The translations under genes were made by a program, and so were the position numbers. The notes below the pieces were generated by a model that made no database searches, was not told the DNA's origin, and saw only the letters and a program-made list of their open reading frames with translations. 35,871 bases of DNA from Verrucomicrobiota bacterium (GTDB taxonomy: Bacteria; Verrucomicrobiota; Verrucomicrobiia; Verrucomicrobiales; Verrucomicrobiaceae): the NCBI GenBank assembly GCA_025360015.1, contig JANYCZ010000012.1:1-35871 (forward strand). The letters are read 5' to 3'. Numbering within the stretch: position 1 is the first letter of the stretch; every line of letters starts with the position of its first letter. Of this stretch, positions 9,082 through 16,625 are shown one piece after another.

Positions 9082-9234
9082 CTACTTCTTGGGCAGATAA
9101 GGGAGGCGGGTGGCGGTGATTTCCTGGCCCTGGGCATTGGTGCCTTTGATTTCTTTGCCGCCTTTGACGAGGTGGAGCGTGTCGATGTAAGCGCGCGGAC
9201 TCACGGAGCTGCGATGAAGAGGGCACGAAGCCAT
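9082..9234 (-). pseudogene. Short C-terminal-like fragment, 50 codons
   Basis: The frame ends SPRAYIDTLHLVKGGKEIKG, then TNAQGQEITATRLPYLPKK, which reads like the end of a genuine protein. Upstream, the frame runs antisense through the start of the phospholipase D gene, whose ATG (9233) overlaps the possible ATG here (9234). It may be a gene end cut off by the arrival of the neighbouring gene. I do not recognise the family. It lies 9 bases before the membrane ORF on the same strand. Confidence 0.3.
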
Positions 9235-10696
9235 GAGCACCCATCCTTGCCGGTCGATCCCAACCTCCCATTGCCTGCTGGTCCTGGCGCTGGCGCTGAT
9301 GCAGCTCGTGAGTTGCACTCACAAAAAAGGTGGCGTGCCAGGTGGGCTGGGCGCACGCGAGGTGCTGCGCTGCACGGTGGGCGCCTCGTTCAAAGATCCG
9401 GTGGGCTCCGCGCACATCGGCGGCGTGGTCATGCGGGACCGGCTGCGCACCCTGTGCCTGGGCAATGCGGCCGTCATTCGCCGTGCGGGTGCTGGCACCC
9501 ACGCGCTGCCCGCAGGCACCGGCGCGGGCGGGGAGGCCTTTGAGACTTTGCTGGACCACGAGAAGCTGCCGCAGCGCACCACGGGCTCGCTCGAGTTTTT
9601 CATCGACGGCCGGAACTTCTTCCCGTTGTACTTCAAGGAGCTGCAGGCAGCGCGCAAGAGCATCGACATCGAGACCTTCATCTTCGACAATGATGACTTC
9701 GCCGTGCAGGTGGCGGACATCCTGCGGGCCAAGTCCCGCGAGGTGCCGGTCCGCGTACGCTTTGATGGCCTGGGCAGCGATCAGGCGGCGGCGGTGAATG
9801 CGAAAAGCATGCCCGCCGGCTTCACGCCGCTGAAGAATGTGAGCGACTACCTCACCGCCGGCACCAGCCTGGAGTGCCGCCGCACCGGCAATGCCTGCTT
9901 CCGGGCGGACCACAGCAAGCTGCACATCATCGATGGAGACCGCGCCTTTGTGGGCGGCATGAATCTGGGGCGCGAGTACCGGTATGAATGGCATGACATG
10001 ATGGCGCGTGTGGAGGGCCCGGTGGTGCAGGATTTCGTGCGGCTGTATGACCGGCGCTGGTGCAGTGATGCCTGGTGGCGGAGGCTGCAGCGCAGGAAGC
10101 CCGCGCCAGAGCCGGTGGCGGGTGCGGTGGCAGCAGCAGCGTCCACCGGGAAAGACGGGGCCAGGAAGCGCCAGCTGCCGCTGCGCGTGCTGCACACAGA
10201 CGCCTGCCGCGGGCAGCAGCAGATTTTGAAGGTCACACTGCTGGGCATCCGCTGCGCCGCACGTCGCGTGTGGATCGAGACGCCGTATTTCTCCTGCGAT
10301 GAGATCATTGATGAACTGCACGCCGCGCTCAAACGCGGAGTCGATGTGCGCATCGTGGTGCCGCAAAAGGCGGACCAGAAGATCATGGACAAGAACAACG
10401 CGGCTGATCTGAAAAAGCTCATCGAGAAAGGAGCCAAGGTCTGGGCCTATCCCGGGATGACCCACCTCAAGTGCACCGTGTGTGATGAGTGGGCCATGTT
10501 TGGCTCCGCGAACTACGACACTCTAAGCCAGCGCATCAATGTGGAAATGAATCTGGCCACCTCCGACCCGCGCACCGTGCACACGCTTGCCACGCGTGTG
10601 TTTGAGCACGACTTCCGCACCGGCAGGCGCGTTACCTCGGCCATGGCGCAGGCGAAAGGCGGGCCGCTCGACGAATTGATCGGAGATCAGCTTTAA
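9233..10696 (+). CDS. Phospholipase D / cardiolipin synthase-like lipoprotein
   Basis: A 487-residue member of the PLD superfamily with both catalytic HKD motifs: HSKLHIIDGDRAFVGGMN from about residue 227 and HLKCTVCDEWAMFGSANYD from about residue 410. These two motifs form one active site that makes or transfers a phosphatidyl-enzyme intermediate. The N-terminus is a lipoprotein signal with lipobox LVSC (Cys28), so the enzyme is probably lipid-anchored outside the cytoplasm, unlike classical cardiolipin synthases, which have two membrane helices. A Shine-Dalgarno-like aagagg lies about 10 bases before the ATG. Between the two halves (residues about 285-315) there is an Ala/Arg-rich linker. 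Substrate could be phospholipid or nucleic acid; the family does not decide this. Confidence 0.9.
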   Translation: MSTHPCRSIPTSHCLLVLALALMQLVSCTHKKGGVPGGLGAREVLRCTVGASFKDPVGSAHIGGVVMRDRLRTLCLGNAAVIRRAGAGTHALPAGTGAGGEAFETLLDHEKLPQRTTGSLEFFIDGRNFFPLYFKELQAARKSIDIETFIFDNDDFAVQVADILRAKSREVPVRVRFDGLGSDQAAAVNAKSMPAGFTPLKNVSDYLTAGTSLECRRTGNACFRADHSKLHIIDGDRAFVGGMNLGREYRYEWHDMMARVEGPVVQDFVRLYDRRWCSDAWWRRLQRRKPAPEPVAGAVAAAASTGKDGARKRQLPLRVLHTDACRGQQQILKVTLLGIRCAARRVWIETPYFSCDEIIDELHAALKRGVDVRIVVPQKADQKIMDKNNAADLKKLIEKGAKVWAYPGMTHLKCTVCDEWAMFGSANYDTLSQRINVEMNLATSDPRTVHTLATRVFEHDFRTGRRVTSAMAQAKGGPLDELIGDQL

Positions 10697-10786
10697 GGTG
10701 GGTGGATTTGCAAGGAAGATAGCTGCGCTGCCCTTCAAGGCGGCCATAAAGTCATCTTTGATCCTGATGTGTTTTTCAGCCTCTGC

Positions 10787-10804
10787 AGCCGCCCTGCGGC
10801 TTTC
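10787..10804 (+). terminator. Possible weak terminator after the PLD gene
   Basis: AGCCGC-cct-GCGGCT is followed by ttt. The stem is short and the T-run weak, so this is only a candidate. Confidence 0.25.
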
Positions 10805-10827
10805 ATTGACAACAAGAAAACAGCGTC

Positions 10828-10859
10828 ACCCTGCGAGGGCAGGTGAACTCTCGCAGGGT
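10828..10859. terminator. Perfect 10-bp hairpin between convergent genes
   Basis: ACCCTGCGAG (10828-10837) pairs with CTCGCAGGGT (10850-10859) around a 12-base loop. It sits between the ends of the PLD gene and the Gly/Thr-rich gene, and on the minus strand it is followed, after gacgctg, by ttttcttg. It could terminate transcription from the right-hand gene, or in both directions. Confidence 0.4.
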
Positions 10860-10944
10860 GCGCTCTACTGTGTGCAGACCAGCCTTTTTCACTCGACCAT
10901 GAACCGAGCGAAACGGCAGCCGTTCTGACACGGGTTGACTGCCC

Positions 10945-11589
10945 TTATTTCCGGTCGGTGTCTCCCTTGCGGTCGGTGTCTCCCTTGCGGTCGATGTCTC
11001 CCTTGCGGTCGAAGTCTCCCTTGCGGTCGGTGTCTCTTTGGGAGTGTCCGGTCTTGTCGTCAGAATCCTTCCGCAGCTGTCCAGGAGCATTTTCTCTGGT
11101 ATGATGTGCGTCAGCAGCGCCCTTGCCGTGAGTGTCTAGGCTGGCGCCAGCGCCCGTGCTGGTGCTGCCACTGCCGGGGGGCGTGCTGGAGGCTGAGCCG
11201 GTGCCTGAGGCGCGGCCGCCCGTGCCGGTGCCGCCATTGGCCGTGCCGCCATTCGTGGTGCCGCCCGTCGCCGAACCTCCCGTGGTGGCCCCGCCCGTGG
11301 TGGCGCCGCCCGTGGTATTGGAGTTGATGGTGGCATGTGGCATGATCTTGGATTTGCCGTCGAGTGTGATGGAGCTGCCGGAGGTGGCTCCGCCGGTGGT
11401 GGAGCCGCCAGTGGCAGCGCCTCCCGTGGTCGCGCCTCCGCGGGTGGTGCTGCTGGCGCTGCCGCCAGTGCCACTGCTGCTCGCAGTGCCGCTGCCAGAG
11501 GTACCAGAGGTGCCGGAGGCTGTCTGTGCATTCACAGACAGGCCGATGAGCGTTGCTGCGAGGGTGGTGAGGATGGTTTTGGTTTTCAT
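10945..11589 (-). CDS. Secreted Gly/Ser/Thr-rich repeat protein with DRKGDT tail
   Basis: A 214-residue exported low-complexity protein. The ATG at 11589 starts a clear signal peptide (MKTKTILTTLAATLIGLSVNAQ). Then comes a Ser/Gly/Thr region, many TTGGA/T-type pentads (GGATTGG, GGSTTGG), the insert SSITLDGKSKIMPHATIN, and a charged tail (HGKGAADAHHTRENAPGQL) ending in five 6-residue repeats of the form DRKGD(T/I/F). The tail repeats are DNA tandem repeats of 18 bp. No known domain is recognised; flexible surface or matrix protein is an inference. The frame is open upstream to 11727, but that part has no coding look. Confidence 0.75.
   Translation of the reverse strand: MKTKTILTTLAATLIGLSVNAQTASGTSGTSGSGTASSSGTGGSASSTTRGGATTGGAATGGSTTGGATSGSSITLDGKSKIMPHATINSNTTGGATTGGATTGGSATGGTTNGGTANGGTGTGGRASGTGSASSTPPGSGSTSTGAGASLDTHGKGAADAHHTRENAPGQLRKDSDDKTGHSQRDTDRKGDFDRKGDIDRKGDTDRKGDTDRK
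10948..11040. repeat. 18-bp tandem repeats, about five copies
   Basis: The unit cggtcggtgtctcccttg repeats with a period of 18 bases; copies differ at one or two bases (gatg, gaag for ggtg). The period is a multiple of three, so copy-number change would add or remove six residues (DRKGDT) without a frameshift. Confidence 0.85.
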
Positions 11590-11895
11590 GTTCGGTAGGG
11601 TTGGATTTAAACGACTAACAATTACGAAATCGAAATAAATGCAGGTCACCCGTGTCAGGGGTCCTTCGCATGCACGCATCAGGGGTGCCTCTCCCCTGAG
11701 AACCGGAGGGTGGAGTGGCTGAGCCAAGCCCTGACCGCCACCTCAGGGAAGATCCCGCCTCCGGAACAAGTCGCCGCGGTGCCGCAGGATCGAGGACGAG
11801 GAGAAAGATGAAGGAAATAATTGGCAATGTCCGAAGATACCACATAGCAGCATTTTACAGCTTGCATTACCCAATCTCGGCCCAAGAGATTACAC
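11590..11895. other. Spacer with the conserved upstream region of effector A
   Basis: This holds the divergent starts of the Gly/Thr-rich gene (minus strand) and the metalloprotease effector (plus strand). No gene is seen. A purine-rich gaggacgag repeat lies at 11788-11814. The last about 45 bases are nearly identical to those before the second effector at 14466. Confidence 0.5.
11851..11895 (+). promoter_or_regulatory. Conserved 5' region of effector A (copy 1)
   Basis: The stretch from cattttacagcttgcatt to cccaagagatt, just before the ATG at 11896, matches 14421-14461 before the second effector at about 36 of 41 positions. Shared blocks are cattttA, cttgcatt, cccaatct and ggcccaagagatt. 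Such conservation outside the coding region suggests a common promoter, a common RNA leader or a recent cassette duplication. Confidence 0.6.
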
Positions 11896-12783
11896 ATGTC
11901 ATTTCTCTTTGCCAGCTCCCATCCCCCTGAAGTCAAACGCCCTGACCACGACGATGCGGAGGAGGTGGTGGATGAGCAGGAGGAAGAGCCCATGCGCCGC
12001 AGCGGTTGCGTGCGCGCCCTCAGCCATCTGCCCGCCTCACGGCCGCGTGCCGCGCAGCAGCCACAGCGTGGCACGCGGCGGGATCCGGCGGGCCTGGAGA
12101 AGATCCAGATCGATGACGCCAATCCCCGGTTTGTGGAGCACGTGCGCGCGGCCATGCGGGCGGAGGCCGGTGAGTCGCCGGTGGCGGCCGCGCTGCTGGG
12201 CCATGTGGGCGCGCTGCCCGGCAAGATCTCCGTGAAGCGGCGGGATGCGGGCCTTTCCTGCACCACCACGGACAAAGACGGCAACGTCACCGTGTCTGTG
12301 AATCCGAAGGCGATGACCGGCGCCACGATGTCGCATGAGCTGGGCCACGTGGTGCAGCAGGCGCATGCGTTTCACGCGCTGCAAAAAATCCGGGGCGCAG
12401 GACGGTCGCCCACGGGTGCGGAGATCGAGGCCGCCGTGGAGGCCGGGCGCAATGCGCTGCACCAGGTGGTGCCGGTGAAGGACGAGCGGGACGAAGGCCA
12501 AGAGCACAAGGAAAACGAAGCCATGCGCATCTCCAACATCGTGAATGCAGAGCGCACCGCCAGCGGCATGCGCGGACTGCCGGAGGCGCAGAAAACCCCG
12601 CGCGAATTCTGGTCCCGGCAGAGGAAGAAACAAAGCGATCCGCAGCACCAGGACAATGAACTGCCGATGCCTGCGGACAGCTTTTACGGAAAGTACGATT
12701 TCAATCATGTGAAGCGCGCGCTAGGCTTGGACGCCCACGGCCAGAAGCCGGCCCAAGCCTCCCCTTCCCCGCACGCGCCATGA
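11896..12783 (+). CDS. Putative effector A: HExxH metalloprotease with shared N-terminal leader
   Basis: A 295-residue protein. Residues 1-46 form a leader (MSFLFASSHPPE, an acidic stretch of Asp/Glu, then PMRRSGCVRALSHLP) that recurs in the protein at 14466. A basic Gln/Pro/Arg linker follows to about residue 65. The rest is a probable zinc protease: HELGH at residues 147-151 in TMSHELGHVVQQAH, and a downstream ENEAMRISN from about residue 206 whose Glu could be the third zinc ligand, followed by a GLPE segment. This layout resembles effector proteases of the M91 (NleD-like) type and the HExxH core of DUF4157 proteins; I lean to M91-like. No signal peptide or membrane helix is seen, so export would need the leader. 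The target is unknown. The stop overlaps a possible ATG (12780) of a small signal-peptide-like frame. Confidence 0.75.
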   Translation: MSFLFASSHPPEVKRPDHDDAEEVVDEQEEEPMRRSGCVRALSHLPASRPRAAQQPQRGTRRDPAGLEKIQIDDANPRFVEHVRAAMRAEAGESPVAAALLGHVGALPGKISVKRRDAGLSCTTTDKDGNVTVSVNPKAMTGATMSHELGHVVQQAHAFHALQKIRGAGRSPTGAEIEAAVEAGRNALHQVVPVKDERDEGQEHKENEAMRISNIVNAERTASGMRGLPEAQKTPREFWSRQRKKQSDPQHQDNELPMPADSFYGKYDFNHVKRALGLDAHGQKPAQASPSPHAP

Positions 12784-12974
12784 CTCCCGCGAGACTCTGC
12801 CCCTGCCTGCTGTTCCCGTTCCTGCTGCTGTTCGTCCTCAGCGGTCGCGGCCAACGCGCACTCGGCAAGAGGCACCGGGGCCGAATAGTACCGGCTGTAT
12901 TTTCTCCCCTCCCCCGCGCATGCCTTCCACGTTTTCTCTACCCCGCTCCCTTGTCTTTGGCCTGCCACTGCTGA
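12780..12974 (+). pseudogene. Signal-peptide-like short frame after effector A
   Basis: The ATG overlaps the TGA of effector A (atga), and the frame begins MTPARLCPCLLFPFLLLFVL, then SGRGQRALGKR, a good signal-peptide start, but it then becomes a proline-rich run without domain character. A second short frame at 12920-12988 also begins like a signal peptide (MPSTFSLPRSLVFGLPLLTV) and stops after 22 codons. By analogy with the effector-lipoprotein pair at 14466-16583, this may be what is left of an exported immunity protein. This is inference from position and hydrophobicity only. Confidence 0.3.
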
Positions 12975-12988
12975 CGGTGGCGGCGTGA

Positions 12989-13307
12989 CTGCGGGGGCTA
13001 GGCAGGAAGTCTGCACTGGGAGCGCTGGTTTTTACCGGCTCTGGAGTGTGCCCCCTGAGGCGCGAACCACCCATGCGCTTGCTTCATTCCGCACGGACGC
13101 AGCAGGGACGTTCGTCCAGAGCCGATGCTGCGAAGCCGCGAAGCGAAACATCGGCGCTCCCAGTACTGCACCTCTCCAGCGAGGTTGCAGGTCCATGAAA
13201 GCAGGGACATCACCACTTCAATGCATGCCATTCCTGCCTGGCATGTTATACCACCCTTTTTGCACCCTGCCCCCATCTTCGGCACACTAACTTGCTCTGC
13301 CAGCTGA
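12989..13307. other. Gene-free spacer with a ttgcac-type repeat
   Basis: No gene is seen. At 13257-13276 lies a copy of the dispersed motif ttgcaccctgcccccat (see the repeat entries). The phrase gcgctcccagtactgcacctctccagcg looks like further repeat debris but I could not pair it inside the window. Confidence 0.4.
13257..13276. repeat. Dispersed ttgcac(a/c)ctg-ccc motif, copy 1
   Basis: tttttgcaccctgcccccat. Three other copies are at 16626-16643, 23071-23089 and 23913-23930, all outside clear genes. Consensus: TTGCAC(A/C)CTG(A/C/T)CCCC. Confidence 0.5.
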
Positions 13308-14156
13308 CTAAGGCGCGGCCTTTTCCATCTTCAGCACCTTGGCACCGAGTTTCTCTGCGCTGGTTTCCAGCAGCACGGTCATCGTGGCGTCGATCTCGTC
13401 ATCCATCTTGGGAATCTGGCCGAGGAAGGCGATCTTCACCGTCACGGGGCTGCCGGCACTGTGGGGCTTGGCCGCATCCACCACGCTTTGCGGCGTGTAG
13501 CTGGTGGCATACTGATCCGCAGTGGCGCGAGACTTGCTGCCTTTCAGGAGCTTGGTCATGTAGGCGTTGGCTGCGGCATCCAGCACGGACATGAGGCTGG
13601 TCTGGCGGAGGTGCTTCCCATCCTCCGCAATCTCGATGAGCAGCACTTCGCGGCTGGCCCATTTCCCGCCATAGCTCAGCACGCCCAGGTGCCGGCCACC
13701 TTCATTCGGCCCCCACAGCACGTCCAGAGTGGCGTGATTGAGCCCTGGAAAGCACGCCAGCTCATCGTCCCCCGTGAGCGCCGTTTTCAGACGGCCGAGC
13801 ACGCGCTTCTCCTTGAGGGAGACGACGATGTTTTCCGTGGTGCGATTGTCCACCGCCACCTGCTTCACTTCATCGAAACCTCCGAGGGCCTCGGTGTCAC
13901 TCGGGCGCACGTCTCCCGTCACGAGCTGAGGAAAGGCGGCGGGCGGGGTGCCCTTCGCACGGGAGGTGAAGAGCACGGCGAGACCGTCGTCTGTATCGGC
14001 ATCGCCTGCGACGATCCAGCCCACTTCCTTGCCGGCTTTGAGCAGGGCGTTGATATCCTCCGCCGAATCCTCCGCCCGCACCCGGGGTGGCAGCAGGCAT
14101 GAGAGACATCCAAGAACAAGCAGCGTGAGGTGGGGAATAGATTTCACAGAGAGCAT
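13308..14156 (-). CDS. Exported protein of unknown function
   Basis: A 282-residue protein with a signal peptide from the ATG at 14156 (MLSVKSIPHLTLLVLGCLSC, cleavage likely after VRA). The frame could start 9 codons earlier (14183) but the signal peptide favours 14156. The mature part is soluble and mixed alpha/beta in composition, with segments such as DINALLKAGKEVGWIVAGDAD, GRHLGVLSYGGKWASREVLL and VKIAFLGQIPKMDDEIDATM. I recognise no domain or catalytic motif. It lies between the two leader-bearing effectors but on the opposite strand, so it need not belong to them. Confidence 0.75.
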   Translation of the reverse strand: MLSVKSIPHLTLLVLGCLSCLLPPRVRAEDSAEDINALLKAGKEVGWIVAGDADTDDGLAVLFTSRAKGTPPAAFPQLVTGDVRPSDTEALGGFDEVKQVAVDNRTTENIVVSLKEKRVLGRLKTALTGDDELACFPGLNHATLDVLWGPNEGGRHLGVLSYGGKWASREVLLIEIAEDGKHLRQTSLMSVLDAAANAYMTKLLKGSKSRATADQYATSYTPQSVVDAAKPHSAGSPVTVKIAFLGQIPKMDDEIDATMTVLLETSAEKLGAKVLKMEKAAP

Positions 14157-14465
14157 GGCTATCAGATTTGCCCCCTGCGTCAATGCATGTCGCAGGTGAC
14201 TTCAGCGTGCCCTTCGTGGCACCAGGGAGGCGTGCAGCCGTGAAGCGGCGGGCGGGTGAAATGGAACGGAGATTTTGAACCGCTGATTTGACGCTGCTGA
14301 GACGCTGATCAAAGGCCGTTCGGAAGTTCTGCATGAGCGTCATGTCAGCGGTTTAAGTCGCTGCATTTCCACGAGAACATTGAACAGTCATTCATACTAC
14401 CATACACTACCACGGGAAAACATTTTAATCCTTGCATTCCCCAATCTGGGCCCAAGAGATTGAGG
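14157..14465. other. Spacer with inverted repeats and the conserved region of effector B
   Basis: No gene is seen. AACCGCTGA (14278-14286) is matched by the inverted TCAGCGGTT (14345-14353), enclosing about 58 bases rich in gacgctga phrases, like a very small mobile element. The end of the spacer carries the upstream block shared with effector A. Confidence 0.5.
14421..14465 (+). promoter_or_regulatory. Conserved 5' region of effector B (copy 2)
   Basis: This reads cattttaatccttgcatt, then cccaatctgggcccaagagatt, before the ATG at 14466. It matches the block before effector A almost base for base; only the last four bases before each ATG differ (acac and gagg). The gagg here could act as a Shine-Dalgarno only poorly, as it touches the ATG. 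Confidence 0.6.
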
Positions 14466-16154
14466 ATGTCCTTTCTCCTTGCCAGCTCCCATCCCTCCGA
14501 AGACAATCGCCCTGAGGAAGAAGAGGAGGATGAGAATGTGCAGCCCATGCAGCGCAGCGGGATGGTGCGTGCCTTCAGCCACCTGCCGCAGCGGGCGCAG
14601 GGAGAGCCTGCTGCTCCGCGCCCATTTGCACCTACCTATCTCCCCTCCTGGGCCACCCAGCCGTCCAAGGCAGAGCATGATCCAGAGGCTGAAACTGCCC
14701 CGGACAGCCACGGGGACCGCGATCCACCTGCGGCAGCCGGCAGTGAAGGCGTCACAGGGCTGCACGCCGTGCGCCATTCACTGCCCGTGGGAAGCACTCG
14801 CCCGTTTGACCAGAGCGGATTCAGCGGCTCCTCCCGCAGCGACACCCCAGACACCTCATACGCCGATGCACCGCCCGAAACCACAGCGCGTGGTGAGGCC
14901 GACGGCCAATGCGGCGACTCATGGGACAACCGCCCACCGCAAACCCGGCCAGACACTCCCACCGCGACCACAGGCCGCTGGTTTGAAAAGCGCAGCACTC
15001 CCGAAGAGTTTTTTACCCAGCATGGCTTGGGTGCCAGCGGGCCATCGTCAAAGCAACGCCCGCAGGAATCTCAACGCGCCGTTGCAGCGCTGCAGCAGCA
15101 GGTGAGTGCATCCAATCCGCCAGCCCAGAGCGGCAGGCTCGCAGCGCAGCCGCAATCACCAGCCCAGGCGCAGCGCTCAGCCGCCGGCCCTGCGCAGAAT
15201 GCTCCTGCTGCACCTCCGCCCCTGGCGGCAGGCGGGATTGACCCGATTTCCCCGGCACCCAAAACAACGATCCGAATTGGAAACTATCCGGCTTTTGAAA
15301 AACTTAACGCTTCTCAGAAAGAGATTGATGAGTGGAACACAACCTTCCGCAAAACCTATGGGAAGTTAGCAGCAGATGCCGCGAGGAAACACGGTGTCCC
15401 GGCCCGCTTGCTGGCAGCTCTGTCCGCCAACGAAGTGGCCGCACCCAACTGGAATGCACTCAATGCATTTGCTGACAGGAACACCCTGCTCACAAAATCA
15501 GTGGGGCCCTTGCAGATATCAGCCAAGACCGCCCTGAAGTATAAACTGGTTCCAATCGACAACGAGTTTTATGGACTGCCACAGAGTGACATCTGGGCCG
15601 CCATGCATGACCCTGACTTGCGGTACGCAGGGCAATCGCCGTCACAAGCACCTGATGCGCAGCACCAGGCACCGGCAAGGGATCTTCCTGCATTTACACC
15701 CAGCCAGAACCTCCTGCTGCGACGCACCCCATACCCGACCAGCATATATGACCCCAATGGAAGCAGGGTCATTCACGATTACCTGGATAATCCGGCCACA
15801 AGCTTTGATGCCGGCGCCAAATTGCTCAAGATCTATCTGCAACGCCTGGCGGACGATTACAAATCCGGTGCCTATTTAAATTACTCAAAAGATTTTCGTG
15901 TCTCAAACGGCTTTTCTTCACCAGACAATCCGATCCACAAGGACCTGAACACGCTGGCAAGCGGGGACAAAGACGCCATTCACAACCTCCATTTCAGCCC
16001 TGGACTGGCAAGGGCCCTTGCCATGATGTGGAACAACGGCGAAGATATCGTCAATGTGAAAGATATTTTCAATCAATCGCCCAATGCCCATGCGCATGGA
16101 TACAACATGCAAAGCCAGCAAGTAAATCAAGACGACCTCATCCCCCGGGATTAG
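14466..16154 (+). CDS. Putative effector B: lysozyme/transglycosylase-like protein with shared N-terminal leader
   Basis: A 562-residue protein. Residues 1-41 repeat the leader of the protein at 11896 (MSFLLASSHPSE, an EEEEEDE acid run, PMQRSGMVRAFSHLP). Residues about 42-265 are a disordered Pro/Gln/Ser/Ala linker. The C-terminal 290 residues look globular: KLAADAARKHGVPARLLAAL, SANE with a Glu at about residue 323, and KSVGPLQISAKTALKY from about residue 344. The order of helix, Glu, then S-x-G-x-x-Q-I-S is that of lytic transglycosylase/goose-lysozyme folds, so cleavage of peptidoglycan is likely. Codons become less GC-rich in this half than in the leader and linker, which suggests a domain swap. 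The ATG at 14466 is preferred over the TTG at 14460 because it matches the homologous start. A lipoprotein gene follows after 24 bases. Confidence 0.75.
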   Translation: MSFLLASSHPSEDNRPEEEEEDENVQPMQRSGMVRAFSHLPQRAQGEPAAPRPFAPTYLPSWATQPSKAEHDPEAETAPDSHGDRDPPAAAGSEGVTGLHAVRHSLPVGSTRPFDQSGFSGSSRSDTPDTSYADAPPETTARGEADGQCGDSWDNRPPQTRPDTPTATTGRWFEKRSTPEEFFTQHGLGASGPSSKQRPQESQRAVAALQQQVSASNPPAQSGRLAAQPQSPAQAQRSAAGPAQNAPAAPPPLAAGGIDPISPAPKTTIRIGNYPAFEKLNASQKEIDEWNTTFRKTYGKLAADAARKHGVPARLLAALSANEVAAPNWNALNAFADRNTLLTKSVGPLQISAKTALKYKLVPIDNEFYGLPQSDIWAAMHDPDLRYAGQSPSQAPDAQHQAPARDLPAFTPSQNLLLRRTPYPTSIYDPNGSRVIHDYLDNPATSFDAGAKLLKIYLQRLADDYKSGAYLNYSKDFRVSNGFSSPDNPIHKDLNTLASGDKDAIHNLHFSPGLARALAMMWNNGEDIVNVKDIFNQSPNAHAHGYNMQSQQVNQDDLIPRD

Positions 16155-16178
16155 CAATGCCCAGCCCGTGCTCACGCC

Positions 16179-16583
16179 ATGACCCCGCCCCTTCATCGCA
16201 TCATCATCCTCGTATCAATCCTGCTGCTTCAAGGGGGGTGCTCGCGGAAAATACGGGTAAACACCTCGACCTTGGAAAGGGACATCCGAGGTGCCTATGA
16301 GGATTGCCTGCGGGATGAGGGAGGCGCCTTTGAATTCACTTCTCAAAAGGAATTCATCGCCAGACTGGAGGGCAAGAATTTACTTGGCATTCGCTATCTG
16401 GGATTGCCCCGGGACATGCGGGATCAAGACGGACAGGCCATCGATGAATGGGGGCGGCCCTTGCGAATCACCCGCCCCGAAAAAAACAAGCTTGAAATTC
16501 GTTCGGCGAGCGAGGACGGCATTTTTGGTACTGCGGATGACATCGTCACGGTTTATCCGCCGGTGCCAGGCGCGCGGAAGTAG
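16179..16583 (+). CDS. Small lipoprotein, candidate immunity protein for effector B
   Basis: A 134-residue protein with a lipoprotein signal (HRIIILVSILLLQGGC, Cys21; the residues before Cys are Q-G-G, a slightly unusual lipobox). The mature part ends in WGRPLRITRPEKNKLEIRSA and SEDGIFGTADDIVT; this DG-x-F-G-T-x-D-D-I ending is shared with the C-terminus of type II secretion pseudopilins and related small lipoproteins, where it can bind calcium. It starts 24 bases after effector B and is surely co-transcribed. A lipid-anchored periplasmic partner next to a peptidoglycan hydrolase is the usual plan of effector-immunity pairs, so immunity is the best guess; a pseudopilin-like role is the alternative. 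Confidence 0.7.
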   Translation: MTPPLHRIIILVSILLLQGGCSRKIRVNTSTLERDIRGAYEDCLRDEGGAFEFTSQKEFIARLEGKNLLGIRYLGLPRDMRDQDGQAIDEWGRPLRITRPEKNKLEIRSASEDGIFGTADDIVTVYPPVPGARK

Positions 16584-16625
16584 TCCTGCCTTGTACGCGG
16601 TATGTGAGATGAATACTGTCTGCTA

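Noticed and set aside
8933..10465. A 510-codon minus-strand frame over the PLD gene
   Set aside because: The plus-strand PLD frame has both HKD motifs and a lipoprotein signal; the minus frame has no domain and is His/Pro/Gln-rich noise.
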